Assembly: GCA_902545555.1 (NCBI GenBank)
Contig: CACCGK010000003.1
Location: forward strand, 1 to 51,681
Source: an uncultured Pelagibacteraceae bacterium
GTDB taxonomy: Bacteria > Pseudomonadota > Alphaproteobacteria > Pelagibacterales > Pelagibacteraceae
DNA: 51,681 nucleotides
Direction: 5' to 3'
Shown in pieces: positions 1 through 9,250 of the stretch. The first letter of the stretch is position 1, and the number at the start of each line of letters is the position of its first letter. The notes below the pieces were generated by a model. That model worked only from the letters and a program-made list of their open reading frames with translations, did no database searches and was not told the origin of the DNA. Made by a program: the position numbers and the translations under genes.

Positions 1-1084
1 TTTTTTCTACTTTATTTGTACCTTTAAATTCTTTAGGACTTGATAACCAAACAAATTCAACACCTTCTTCTTCTGCATTTGCAACTTCTCTTGCAGATCC
101 TGGCATATTTTCTTTATCTCTTCTATACAAACATTTAACAGATTTTGCCTTCTGTCTTATAGAAGTTCTCACACAATCCATTGCTGTGTCACCTCCACCG
201 ATTACAACAACATCTTTACCTTCTGCGTTTAAAATTCCTTTATCAAACAACTCGACATCATCTCCTAGACCTTTTTTATTAGATGCTGTTAAAAAATCCA
301 TTGCAGGAAAAATATTATCAAGATCATTTCCAGGCAAGTTTACTTCTCTTGCTTTATAAACTCCTGTAGCAATTAAAATTGCATCATGTTTTTTTCTCAA
401 TTGGTCTAGACTTGCATCCTTACCAACTTCAAAATTTTGAACAAATTCAATTCCTCCATCCTTTAAGAGTTTTGTTCTTCGCTCTACAACTTCTTTTTCT
501 AATTTAAAATTTGGAATTCCATAAATTAATAATCCTCCTGCTCTATCATATCTATCGTAGACAGTTATTTTATACCCATTTTTTCTTAATTGTTCTGCAG
601 CAGCTAAACCAGCAGGACCTGCTCCTATAATTCCTACGCTTTGATTTTTTTCATTCGTTACCTTAATTGGTTTTACCCAGCCCTGAGCCCAAGCATTATC
701 TGTAATATATTTTTCTACTGATCCAATAGTTACTGTTCCATGACCAGACTGTTCAATTACACAATTTCCCTCGCATAATCTATCTTGGGGGCAAATTCGG
801 CCACACACTTCAGGCATATTGTTTGTGCTTTGGGATAATTCATACGCCTCTTTTAATCTTCCCTCTGCTGTCAATTTAAGCCAATCTGGAATGTTATTAC
901 TTAAAGGACAATGAACTTGGCAAAAAGGTACTCCACATTGCGAACACCTACTAGACTGTTCTTTGGCTTTTTCATTGATATACTCGTCATAAATTTCGTT
1001 AAAATCTTTCTTTCTCGTATCAACTTCTCTTTTAGGTGGAGTTTGTTGACCTATTTTAACAAATTTTAGCATTTTATCGGGCAT
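1..1084 (-). CDS. gltD: Glutamate synthase small subunit (C-terminus cut by window edge)
   Basis: NADPH-dependent glutamate synthase beta subunit, which passes electrons from NADPH through FAD and Fe-S clusters to the large subunit GltB for ammonium assimilation. I translated the reverse strand from an ATG at 1084 (MPDKMLKFVKIG); a second in-frame ATG at 1072 is possible. About 361 of the usual ~480 residues are present. Visible are the N-terminal cysteine clusters (CSQCGVPFCQVHCP and CGRICPQDRLCEGNC), the FAD-binding GAGPAGLAAAEQL motif, and the NADPH-binding VVIGGGDTAMDC motif. The 3' end lies beyond base 1, so gltB, if adjacent, is outside the window. Divergent from uppP. Confidence 0.95.
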   Translation of the reverse strand, partial: MPDKMLKFVKIGQQTPPKREVDTRKKDFNEIYDEYINEKAKEQSSRCSQCGVPFCQVHCPLSNNIPDWLKLTAEGRLKEAYELSQSTNNMPEVCGRICPQDRLCEGNCVIEQSGHGTVTIGSVEKYITDNAWAQGWVKPIKVTNEKNQSVGIIGAGPAGLAAAEQLRKNGYKITVYDRYDRAGGLLIYGIPNFKLEKEVVERRTKLLKDGGIEFVQNFEVGKDASLDQLRKKHDAILIATGVYKAREVNLPGNDLDNIFPAMDFLTASNKKGLGDDVELFDKGILNAEGKDVVVIGGGDTAMDCVRTSIRQKAKSVKCLYRRDKENMPGSAREVANAEEEGVEFVWLSSPKEFKGTNKVEK

Positions 1085-1141
1085 AATATTATTTAAGTTT
1101 TGGCAAAATATACCCTGATTTATGTATATAAAGCATAAAAT

Positions 1142-1160
1142 AGGTCATATATATTGACCT
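1142..1160. promoter_or_regulatory. Inverted repeat in the gltD-uppP divergent region
   Basis: In the 183-base gap between divergent gltD and uppP there is a 19-base dyad, AGGTCA-N7-TGACCT, with perfect 6-base arms. A second, weaker dyad (GCATA-N5-TATGC) lies at 1205-1219. Their position between two divergent starts fits operators or hairpins in a leader, but I do not recognise a regulator for either. Short dyads arise easily by chance in AT-rich DNA. Confidence 0.25.
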
Positions 1161-1267
1161 TAATTTTTAAATTATTACCGCCAATTAACACGTTTTTAAT
1201 TATTGCATAGCTATTATGCTTAAATCGAATTGTTTTAAATAAATACTTTATAAGTTACGAAGAAACA

Positions 1268-2032
1268 ATGTTTCAAAATATTATAGAAGTTTTAATTCTC
1301 TCTGCAATCCAAGGAATATCTGAATTTCTTCCTATTAGTTCTTCTGCTCATTTAATTTTGGTTTCTACTTTATATGAATTTAAATCTAGTTCTTTGCTTA
1401 TTGATATTAGCCTCCATCTAGGTTCACTAATAGCTATAATTTATTTTTTTAAAGATGAATTGTTTGATATCAGAAAAAATAAAAGAATTTTAAATTTAAT
1501 TGTATTAGGATCTATTCCATTAATAATTGTTGGATACATACTTTATAGTACAAATTTAATTTATCAGTTAAGAAATTTAGAAGTCATTGCTTGGACTACT
1601 TTAATATTCGCAATTATTTTATACATCTCAGACAAAAATCGATTTGATAAAAAAATTTCTTCAAATTTAAATTTTCAGTCAATAATATTTATAGGTGTTT
1701 TCCAAATTTTCTCTCTTGTACCCGGAGTGAGTAGGGCAGGAATTACTATAACAGCTGCGAGAATTTTAAAATTTAATAGAGTAGATTCAAGTAAGATATC
1801 TTTTTTACTTTCAATCCCAGCATTAGCTGGAGCTAGTGTCTTAAGCTTGAAAGATGTTTTTGAACAATCAATTCAGTTTAATTACTTAGTTGTTATCGCA
1901 ATTATATCTTCTTTTATTTTTTCTTTTCTAACAATTAAATTCTTTTTAATTTATATAAATAAATTTTCAATGAATGCGTTTGTAATTTATAGAATAATAA
2001 TTGCTTTAATTTTATTTAGTTTAATTTATTAA
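1268..2032 (+). CDS. uppP: Undecaprenyl-diphosphatase UppP/BacA
   Basis: Integral membrane enzyme that dephosphorylates undecaprenyl diphosphate to recycle the lipid carrier for peptidoglycan and other envelope polymers; overproduction in other bacteria gives bacitracin resistance. The 254-residue protein has the family signatures near the N-terminus (EFLPISSSAHLIL, about residues 19-31) and in the middle (PGVSRAG, about residues 156-162), and is hydrophobic throughout with about seven or eight membrane spans. Length is slightly short of the usual 260-275. The 3' end overlaps the convergent DMT transporter by four bases. Confidence 0.95.
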   Translation: MFQNIIEVLILSAIQGISEFLPISSSAHLILVSTLYEFKSSSLLIDISLHLGSLIAIIYFFKDELFDIRKNKRILNLIVLGSIPLIIVGYILYSTNLIYQLRNLEVIAWTTLIFAIILYISDKNRFDKKISSNLNFQSIIFIGVFQIFSLVPGVSRAGITITAARILKFNRVDSSKISFLLSIPALAGASVLSLKDVFEQSIQFNYLVVIAIISSFIFSFLTIKFFLIYINKFSMNAFVIYRIIIALILFSLIY

Positions 2033-2922
2033 GTATATTTCTTTTTAATTAAAGGCAGTAATTGAGACAAAAGAACTCCACATAGAATAAAAAAACATCC
2101 AAGTAAATTATTAACATCTAGAATTTGATTTAAAATAAACCAAGCAGCTATAGTCGCAAATACACCTTCAAGAGAAAAAATTATAGCTGCAGGTGCTGGA
2201 GTAATATTACGCTGGGCATAAATTTGTAATACAAATGCAAATCCACCAGATAATATACCTGCATATAAAATTGAATAAATTTCCATTAAAATATTACTGA
2301 AAATAAATTCTTCATAAATAATTCCAATTATAAATGAAAAAATAGCCACAATTAAAGTCTGCGCAGCTCCTAAGGTAAGTGGCAGATTGTATTTAGTTAT
2401 AATGATCCCAGTAAAAATGATATGAGTACTCCAAAATAGAGCTCCGAGAACAACTAAAGTATCTCCTAATCTTACAGTTGCATCATGAAAATTTGTTAAT
2501 AAATATCCTCCAATTAAACATAGAACTACAGAAGGCCATACACTCCAATGCATTGATTTTTTACCAAACAAAAAAATGATAATCGGTACCATTGGCACAT
2601 AAAAAATTGTAAAAAAAGCAGCATTTGCAACATCTGTATAAAGTAAAGCAACTTGTTGTAGTGCTGAGCCTAAGAATAAAGAAATTCCAATTAATAATGA
2701 ATAAATTATGAAAGTTTTTTTATCTAATTTAAATTCTGATTTAAAATTTTTTAATTCAAATAAAATCATAAGTGGAATTATGGCTAGAAAACCAACAAAA
2801 AACCTCACAGCATTAAATGTAAAAGGACCAATATTATCCATGCCCGTATCTTGGGCAATAAAAGTTGTTCCCCAAATAAAAGTGCACAATAAGGCACTAA
2901 GTAATGATATGGATTGACTCAT
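2029..2922 (-). CDS. EamA/DMT-family transporter (10 TM)
   Basis: Predicted inner-membrane metabolite exporter of the drug/metabolite transporter superfamily. At 297 residues it has the usual ten-helix layout of two EamA repeats; the first opens with SALLCTFIWGTTFIAQD and the second ends with the family-like AAIIFSLEGVFATIAAWFILNQ segment. Substrate cannot be read from sequence; relatives export amino acids, nucleosides or S-adenosylmethionine. It starts six bases downstream of the E2 stop on the same strand, so it is probably the last gene of the pyruvate dehydrogenase transcript. Confidence 0.88.
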   Translation of the reverse strand: MSQSISLLSALLCTFIWGTTFIAQDTGMDNIGPFTFNAVRFFVGFLAIIPLMILFELKNFKSEFKLDKKTFIIYSLLIGISLFLGSALQQVALLYTDVANAAFFTIFYVPMVPIIIFLFGKKSMHWSVWPSVVLCLIGGYLLTNFHDATVRLGDTLVVLGALFWSTHIIFTGIIITKYNLPLTLGAAQTLIVAIFSFIIGIIYEEFIFSNILMEIYSILYAGILSGGFAFVLQIYAQRNITPAPAAIIFSLEGVFATIAAWFILNQILDVNNLLGCFFILCGVLLSQLLPLIKKKYT

Positions 2923-2928
2923 TTTTAA

Positions 2929-4191
2929 TTAGACAGCTAGTTTATAGGCAAAGTTTTTGCCTAAGTTTTCTTTTAGATCATTATTAAACCTAGCCGCTTC
3001 TGCACCATCAATAATTCTGTGATCATAAGATAAAGAAATTGGCAGCATAGTCCTAGTTTGAAACTTTCCATTCATAAAAATTTGTTTTTTTTCTGATCTT
3101 CCTACTCCTAATATAGCAACTTCAGGATAATTAATTATAGGAGTAAAAAATGAACCTCCTATGCCACCTAAACTCGTAATCGTCATCGAGCCGCCAAACA
3201 ATTCTTTTTTATCAATTTTTAAATTTCTACAAAGTTCGCTTACCTCTTTTAATTCTTTGCTTATCCGAGAAATTTTTTTATTATTTGCATTTCTTATTTT
3301 AGGAACCATTAATCCATTTGGCGTATCAACTGCTATCCCAATATGGTAATATTTTTTTAAAGTCATTTTTCCAGTCTCAATTTCGTCAATAGAAGAATTA
3401 AAACTAGGAAATTTCTTTAGAGATGCAACTAAAGCCTTTATTATAAATGCTAGGGGTGTAATTTTAATTTTTTCTCCAGTATACATATCTGTTAATGAAC
3501 TTCTAAAACTTTCCATCTCCGTTATGTCGGCTTCATCATGATTTGTAACATGAGGAATTGTTGTCCATGAATTTGTAAGATATTTCGATGATAATTTTTT
3601 TACTCTTGGTATGTCTTTAATTTCTATTTCACCAAAATCAGAATGTTCAAATTCGTTTTTAATTTTATCTGGTTTACTATCTTTTACTACAACGTTGTTT
3701 TTTGAATTAGATGAAACAAATTTTTTAATATCATCTTCAATAACTCTGCCATCTTTCTGACTTCCTGCTACTTGATTAATATCTACACCAAGTTCTCTAG
3801 CAAATTTTCTAGCTTTTGGACTTGCAGATGAAATGTCTGAAATATTATTTTTAGAAAATGATTTTTCTTGGATTTCAGGTTTTATTACCTCAATATTTTT
3901 TGACTCTTTTTCAATTTCTGGTTTTTCTTTAACCTCTTCCTTTTTAACTTCTGTATCACTATCTAAAGTTAAAATTAAGTCGCCCTCAGAAACTTTGTCT
4001 CCTACTTTTATTTTTAAATTTTTAATTCTACCTTCTAAATTTGATGGTATTTCTACGCTAGATTTATCACTTTCAATTGTAATTAGGGCATCATTTTTTT
4101 TAATTGATTGACCTTCGGTAACTAATACCTCAATAACCTCAACATCTTTAAAATCTCCAATATTAGGTACTTTAATCTCAGTTTCTGACAT
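2929..4191 (-). CDS. aceF: Pyruvate dehydrogenase E2 (dihydrolipoamide acetyltransferase)
   Basis: Core acetyltransferase of the pyruvate dehydrogenase complex, transferring the acetyl group from lipoamide to CoA. In the 420 residues the order is: one lipoyl domain (1-77) with the lipoyl-lysine in SDKSSVE (K43); a charged linker; a peripheral subunit-binding domain around 122-158 (SPKARKFARELGVD); and the catalytic domain from about 195, ending with the active-site DHRIIDG (His about 391). Only one lipoyl domain is present here, against up to three in enterobacterial E2, and a second sits on the neighbouring E1. Its ATG overlaps the E1 stop by one base, indicating translational coupling. Confidence 0.95.
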   Translation of the reverse strand: MSETEIKVPNIGDFKDVEVIEVLVTEGQSIKKNDALITIESDKSSVEIPSNLEGRIKNLKIKVGDKVSEGDLILTLDSDTEVKKEEVKEKPEIEKESKNIEVIKPEIQEKSFSKNNISDISSASPKARKFARELGVDINQVAGSQKDGRVIEDDIKKFVSSNSKNNVVVKDSKPDKIKNEFEHSDFGEIEIKDIPRVKKLSSKYLTNSWTTIPHVTNHDEADITEMESFRSSLTDMYTGEKIKITPLAFIIKALVASLKKFPSFNSSIDEIETGKMTLKKYYHIGIAVDTPNGLMVPKIRNANNKKISRISKELKEVSELCRNLKIDKKELFGGSMTITSLGGIGGSFFTPIINYPEVAILGVGRSEKKQIFMNGKFQTRTMLPISLSYDHRIIDGAEAARFNNDLKENLGKNFAYKLAV

Positions 4192-7100
4192 TATAATTTT
4201 GTTGGCATTGGTTTGTTAGTATCAATATTATACTTCTTCATTGCATCTTTTGCATGTTTGGAAGAAATAAGCTGTTCTTTTGCTAAAATACTTAAACCAT
4301 AAGCAACCAAATGTTCTTTATCTACCTCAAAAAATTTTCTTAAATTTTTTCTTGTATCACTTCTTCCAAAACCATCTGCTCCTAATGAATAAAAGCTTTT
4401 ATTAGTATAAGGTCTGATTTGATCTGAATTCATTCTCATATAATCAGATGAAGCCATAATTGGGCCCTCTGATTGGCCAAGGCATTGCTCAACATAAGAT
4501 TTTTTAGGTTCTTTATCAGGATTCAAAAGATTAAATCTTTCTACCTCCATTCCATCTTTTCTTAATTCATTAAAACTTGTTACACTCCATATCTCACTGT
4601 CAATTTGATAATCATTTTGTAAAATCTCTGCAGCAAACATCATTTCTCTTAAGATTGTTCCTGATCCTAAAAGTTGGATTTTAGTTTTTTTGTATTTGTT
4701 AAATTCTTTTATTTTATACATGCCCTTTAAAATGCCTTCCTCACAATTTTTATCTTTTGGCATTTCTGGGTGTGAGTAATTTTCATTCATTGTTGTAATA
4801 TAATAAAAAACATTCTCATTTTTCTCATGCATTCTTCTTAGACCTTCTCGAAAAATTACCGCTAATTCATAATGAAATGTAGGATCATAAGTTACGCAAT
4901 TTGGAATTGTTGATGCTATCAAATGACTATGCCCATCTTGGTGTTGTAAACCTTCTCCAGCTAATGTTGTTCTTCCAGCTGTTGCGCCTACCAAAAATCC
5001 TCTAGCCTGACTATCACCGGCTGCCCAAGCTAAATCTCCTATCCTTTGGAAACCAAACATTGAATAAAAAATATAAATTGGGATCATTTCGATATCATGA
5101 TTAGTGTATGATGTGGCAGCAGCAATCCATGAAGACATAGCACCTGCTTCATTGATACCCTCCTCTAAAACTTGACCACTTTTATCTTCTCTATAAGAGC
5201 TCAATTGAGCTGCATCTTCAGGTTCATATTTTTGCCCCTCATGTGCATAAATTCCGATTTTTTGAAAAAAACCTTCCATTCCAAAAGTTCTGGCTTCATC
5301 AGGAATAATTGGAACTAATCTAGGAGATATATTTTTATCTCTTAGTAAATTAGTTAGCATTCTCACAAGTGCCATTGTAGTGGACATTTCTTTTTCACCA
5401 GTCGATACTTTCATAAAATCAAAAATATCTTTGGTTGGTGCTTTTATTGGTTTTGCAAAAGTAGATCGTTCAGGTAAAAATCCACCTAATTTAATTCTTC
5501 TTTCTTTAATATATTTTATTTCGGATGATTTTTCATCAGGCTTAAAATATTCAATATTTCTTACCTGTTCATCTGTTAAAGGAACATCAAATCGATCTCT
5601 ATAATACATCAAGTCATCAACATCTAATTTTTTAGTTTGGTGGGTAGTATTCACACTTTCACCAGATTTTCCCATTCCATAACCTTTAATAGTTTTAGCG
5701 ATAATTACTGTTGGACTTCCTTGATTTTTAGTTGCTTTATCATATGCAGCAAAAACTTTATGAGGATCGTGTCCGCCTCTGTTTAGCCGCCATATATCTT
5801 TATCAGACATACTTGATACTAATTCTAATGTTTCAGGAGATTTTCCAAAAAACTTTTCTCTTACATAAGCACCGTCTCTTGCTTTCATTGCTTGATACTC
5901 ACCATCTACTGTCTCATTCATAATTTTTACTAATTGACCAGTTTTATCGTTGGCTATCAATGAGTCCCAATACGATCCCCAAATTACCTTTATTACATTC
6001 CAGCCAGCTCCTCTAAAACTTCCTTCAAGTTCTTGAATAATTTTTCCATTACCTCTAACTGGACCGTCCAATCTTTGAAGATTGCAATTAACTACAAAAA
6101 TTAAATTATCTAAATTCTCTCTTGTAGCCAGCCCAATTGCTCCCATCGACTCTGGCTCATCCATTTCTCCATCACCTAAAAAAGCCCACACTTTTCTTCC
6201 TTCATCTTTAATCAAACCTCTGTTGATTAAATATTTCATGTATCTGGCTTGATATATAGCAAGCATGGGACCTAACCCCATCGATACTGTGGGGAACTGC
6301 CAAAATTTTGGCATTAACCATGGGTGTGGATATGACGATAGACCTCCAGGCTTTACCTCTTGTCTAAAACTATCTAATTGTTTCTCATTTAATCTACCTT
6401 CTAAGAAGGCCCTTGCATACATTCCTGGAGCACTATGCCCTTGGAAATAAATTAAATCTCCACCAAATTTATTGTTTTTTGCTCTCCAAAAATGGTTCAT
6501 ACCAACATCATATAATGTTGCAGCAGATGCAAATGTACCAATGTGTCCACCAAGTTCAGGGTGTTTTTTATTTGCTCGAACTACCATTGCTGCTGCATTC
6601 CATCTAATTAACGATCTAATTCTTCTTTCAATATTTTGATCACCACTAGACTTTACTTCAGCCTCTGGGGGTATTGTATTAATGTAAGGTGTATTTTGAG
6701 TATAAGGAATATTCGCTCCTTCTCGATAAGCTTTGTTAATTAGTTCTTTAATCAAAAAATGAGCTCTTTGATTTCCATCTTTTGAAATAACTGCTGATAA
6801 AGACTCCAACCAATCTTGAGTTTCAAACGGATCAATATCAGTCCCATTAACTACTTGTATTGCAGATGGTTTTTTCTCAATAATTGGTTCAGATATAATT
6901 TTTTTTTCCTCTTTTTTTTCAGCCATTGCTTCTTCAGCTTGTTTAATTATATTTTCTGTATCTTTTGGAAGAGTGCTTTCTGATGATGTTTTTGGAGATG
7001 ATGTAAGATTAAGCAATAAATCACCTTTAGAAACTTTATCACCAACTTTAACTGCTAAACTATCTACTTTTCCAGTAATTGTAGAGGGGATTTCAACGCT

Positions 7101-7229
7101 TGATTTGTCACTTTCAATTGTAACTATTGGATCATTTTCTTTAATTTGGTCACCAGGTTTTACAAGTATTTCTATAACCTCAACATTTTCAAATTCACCA
7201 ATGTCAGGAACAAGTAATTTTTCGCTCAT
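4191..7229 (-). CDS. aceE: Pyruvate dehydrogenase E1 (homodimeric type) with N-terminal lipoyl domain
   Basis: Thiamine diphosphate-dependent decarboxylase of the pyruvate dehydrogenase complex. Of 1012 residues, 1-77 form a complete lipoyl domain (MSEKLLVPDIGEF start, lipoyl-lysine K42 in SDKSSVEIPS), then a Glu/Lys-rich linker to about 130, then a full AceE-type E1 beginning DIDPFETQDW. The ThDP motif starts at GDGEMDEPES (352) and ends at VVNCNLQRLDG. Subtracting the lipoyl domain and linker leaves about 881 residues, the normal AceE length, so this is a true fusion and not a mis-called start. The lipoyl domain closely resembles that of the adjacent E2, suggesting duplication. It is first in an E1-E2-DMT operon; no E3 (lpd) is in the window. 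See findings. Confidence 0.96.
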   Translation of the reverse strand: MSEKLLVPDIGEFENVEVIEILVKPGDQIKENDPIVTIESDKSSVEIPSTITGKVDSLAVKVGDKVSKGDLLLNLTSSPKTSSESTLPKDTENIIKQAEEAMAEKKEEKKIISEPIIEKKPSAIQVVNGTDIDPFETQDWLESLSAVISKDGNQRAHFLIKELINKAYREGANIPYTQNTPYINTIPPEAEVKSSGDQNIERRIRSLIRWNAAAMVVRANKKHPELGGHIGTFASAATLYDVGMNHFWRAKNNKFGGDLIYFQGHSAPGMYARAFLEGRLNEKQLDSFRQEVKPGGLSSYPHPWLMPKFWQFPTVSMGLGPMLAIYQARYMKYLINRGLIKDEGRKVWAFLGDGEMDEPESMGAIGLATRENLDNLIFVVNCNLQRLDGPVRGNGKIIQELEGSFRGAGWNVIKVIWGSYWDSLIANDKTGQLVKIMNETVDGEYQAMKARDGAYVREKFFGKSPETLELVSSMSDKDIWRLNRGGHDPHKVFAAYDKATKNQGSPTVIIAKTIKGYGMGKSGESVNTTHQTKKLDVDDLMYYRDRFDVPLTDEQVRNIEYFKPDEKSSEIKYIKERRIKLGGFLPERSTFAKPIKAPTKDIFDFMKVSTGEKEMSTTMALVRMLTNLLRDKNISPRLVPIIPDEARTFGMEGFFQKIGIYAHEGQKYEPEDAAQLSSYREDKSGQVLEEGINEAGAMSSWIAAATSYTNHDIEMIPIYIFYSMFGFQRIGDLAWAAGDSQARGFLVGATAGRTTLAGEGLQHQDGHSHLIASTIPNCVTYDPTFHYELAVIFREGLRRMHEKNENVFYYITTMNENYSHPEMPKDKNCEEGILKGMYKIKEFNKYKKTKIQLLGSGTILREMMFAAEILQNDYQIDSEIWSVTSFNELRKDGMEVERFNLLNPDKEPKKSYVEQCLGQSEGPIMASSDYMRMNSDQIRPYTNKSFYSLGADGFGRSDTRKNLRKFFEVDKEHLVAYGLSILAKEQLISSKHAKDAMKKYNIDTNKPMPTKL

Positions 7230-7357
7230 TTTTTAAAATGCTTTATATACCCAAAAAAACATTATTGGATTTTATTTTATCACATTAATAAGGTTTTTTC
7301 GTTAATCTTGTATTTTTATTGTAAAAAAAATAAAAAAATAAATGAATTTTAAGCTTT

Positions 7358-8545
7358 TTAGTTTCTCTCAATACACATAGCTATTCCCATACCACCACCA
7401 ATACATAGTGCCGCACAACCCTTTTTTTTATCTTGCTTAATCATTTCATGGACAAGAGTAACCAAAATTCTTGCCCCAGAAGCTCCAATCGGATGACCTA
7501 AAGCAATTGCTCCTCCATTAACATTAACTTTTTGTTCAGGGATTTTTAATTCTTTAATTACCGCAATACTTTGTGCTGCAAAAGCCTCATTAATTTCAAA
7601 TAAATCTACTTCATCTATTTTCCAATTCGCTTTAGATAAAGCTTCTTGAATTGAGGGTATAGGTCCTAATCCCATTAATGAAGGCTCAACCCCACAAGTA
7701 GCCCAAGACACAATTTTAACCATTGGCTCTAAAGATTTTTTTTCTGCTTGCTCTCTAGACATTAAAACCAAAGCCGCAGCACCATCATTTATACCTGAAG
7801 AATTTCCAGGTGTTACAGTCCCATTTTCTTTAAATACTGTTTTTAATTTTTTTAGATCATCTATACTTAAATTTTCTCTTGGATGTTCATCTTTTTCAAA
7901 AATAAATTTTTTATCACCATCTTCAATTTGTAATTTAATCAGCTCATCTTTAAATTTATTTTCACTATAAGCTTTTTCTGTTTTTTTCTGAGAATTTAAA
8001 GAAAAATTATCTTGTTCATCTCTAGAAATTTTATATTGTTCAGCAACATTCTCAGCTGTAACACCCATATGATAATCATTAAATGAATCAAGTAGGCCAT
8101 CTTTTATCATTGTATCTACTAATTTATTTTCAGAAAATTTTTTATCTTCTCTATAATAAATTGCATGAGTCGCTCGAGACATATTTTCTTGACCACCTGC
8201 AATGACTATTTTATTTTCTCCTAAACTTATTGATTGATATCCTGAAACAACAGATCTTAATCCAGATCCACAAACCTGATTAACAATATGAGCAGGTTTA
8301 GAAACCGGTACTCCTGCACCGATTGATGCCTGTCTAGCAGGGTTTTGACCAAGCCCAGAAGTTAAAACATGCCCCATAATTACTTCATTGATCTCCTCTA
8401 AATCTAATTTTGATTTATAAATTACCTCTTTAATTGCTATTGATCCTAATTTTGATGCACTAAGATTTTTTAACGACCCTTTGTGTCTTCCAATTGGAGT
8501 TCTTAGTGCTGAAGTAATAACAACATCGCTAGAATTTTTGCTCAT
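7358..8545 (-). CDS. phaA: Acetyl-CoA C-acetyltransferase (thiolase)
   Basis: Biosynthetic-type thiolase interconverting two acetyl-CoA with acetoacetyl-CoA. The 395 residues have the full family layout: the acylated cysteine in NQVCGSGLRSV (about residue 89), the GINDGAAALVL segment, NEAFAAQ, the catalytic histidine in ALGHPIGASGARI and the second cysteine in CAALCIGGGMG. It lies 128 bases upstream of aceE on the same strand. Acetoacetyl-CoA synthetase is encoded 0.7 kb away, so acetoacetate handling is a reasonable role; fatty-acid beta-oxidation is the alternative. The symbol is a best guess, as atoB, phbA and thlA are used for the same family. Confidence 0.93.
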   Translation of the reverse strand: MSKNSSDVVITSALRTPIGRHKGSLKNLSASKLGSIAIKEVIYKSKLDLEEINEVIMGHVLTSGLGQNPARQASIGAGVPVSKPAHIVNQVCGSGLRSVVSGYQSISLGENKIVIAGGQENMSRATHAIYYREDKKFSENKLVDTMIKDGLLDSFNDYHMGVTAENVAEQYKISRDEQDNFSLNSQKKTEKAYSENKFKDELIKLQIEDGDKKFIFEKDEHPRENLSIDDLKKLKTVFKENGTVTPGNSSGINDGAAALVLMSREQAEKKSLEPMVKIVSWATCGVEPSLMGLGPIPSIQEALSKANWKIDEVDLFEINEAFAAQSIAVIKELKIPEQKVNVNGGAIALGHPIGASGARILVTLVHEMIKQDKKKGCAALCIGGGMGIAMCIERN

Positions 8546-8618
8546 AAGGTAATTAACATAATATTTTATAAGTTAAATTACATCAAAAACTTTGATATAT
8601 GGGATATATTATTAAGAT

Positions 8619-8695
8619 GGACCGCTGGCCAAATTGGATAAGGCGCTCGGCTACGAACCGGGAGATTCCAGATTCGAGTTCTGGGCGGTCCACCA
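8619..8695 (+). tRNA. tRNA-Arg (anticodon ACG)
   Basis: Folded by eye: acceptor GGACCGC pairs with GCGGTCC, D-arm GCC/GGC, anticodon stem CTCGG/CCGGG around the loop CTACGAA giving anticodon ACG, and T-arm CCAGA-TTCGAGT-TCTGG. The 3' CCA is genome-encoded (8693-8695). It decodes CGN codons after adenosine deamination to inosine. Confidence 0.96.
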
Positions 8696-8709
8696 AAAAG
8701 GAAACAAAA

Positions 8710-8808
8710 ATGTTTAATTGGCTTTTAAATGCATCTTTACAAAAATCAGTAATTTATTTTTTTATAATTATTTTAATTATTTTATTAATTTTAACTTTTG
8801 TATTATAA
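8710..8808 (+). CDS. 32-residue single-span membrane microprotein
   Basis: A short reading frame starts at an ATG at 8710, 14 bases after the tRNA-Arg CCA end, preceded by an AAGGAA ribosome-binding-like site at good spacing. It encodes 32 residues beginning MFNWLLNASLQKS and followed by one very hydrophobic helix rich in Ile and Leu. Longer versions starting inside the tRNA are not credible. It ends six bases before the next gene's ATG, so it may share a transcript with the thioesterase. I do not recognise a family. The good ribosome-binding site and spacing favour a real gene, but a chance frame in AT-rich DNA is possible. Confidence 0.5.
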   Translation: MFNWLLNASLQKSVIYFFIIILIILLILTFVL

Positions 8809-8814
8809 AAAATT

Positions 8815-9240
8815 ATGAGCAAAGAATTTGAGCAAATAAGTATTAAACCTGGATTTATGAAACACAATGGGGGTGTTTTATTCAGGTCTATTTCAGAGAC
8901 TGAATACGAATTTAAATCTATAATTAGTGAAAACCATTTAAATGCTGCTGGAATAACTCACGGAGGCTATTTATCAGCATTAATAGATGCTGGAGCAGGA
9001 ACAGCCGCGCATAGAGCGGCTGGAAATGCTCCATGTGTAACCATCTCTTTAGATATAAAATTTATAGGTGCCTCAAAAGTTGGAGATGAAATTATTGGAT
9101 ATACAAAAATTTTAAAAAAAACAAATACTCTTGTCTTTTTATTTTGCGAGCTAAAGTGTAATGATAAAATAATTACTTCTGCATCTGGAGTATGGAAAAT
9201 TATTAAAATAAAGCCATCTAATTTAGGACCTGGTGGTTAA
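8815..9240 (+). CDS. PaaI-type hotdog-fold thioesterase
   Basis: Predicted acyl-CoA thioesterase of the PaaI/hotdog family, 141 residues, hydrolysing an unidentified CoA thioester. The diagnostic core is visible: NAAGITHGGYLSALIDAGAG (about residues 43-62), with the HGG turn and acidic residue on the central helix, followed by the strand TISLDIKFIGAS that matches the family's conserved SLDIKFL-type segment. Convergent with acetoacetyl-CoA synthetase, with ten bases between the stops. Substrate unknown. Confidence 0.88.
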   Translation: MSKEFEQISIKPGFMKHNGGVLFRSISETEYEFKSIISENHLNAAGITHGGYLSALIDAGAGTAAHRAAGNAPCVTISLDIKFIGASKVGDEIIGYTKILKKTNTLVFLFCELKCNDKIITSASGVWKIIKIKPSNLGPGG

Positions 9241-9250
9241 TTTTTTTTAT

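Noticed and set aside
8599..8808. A 69-residue protein starting inside tRNA-Arg
   Set aside because: The first part is the translated tRNA; only the ATG at 8710 with its own ribosome-binding site is plausible.
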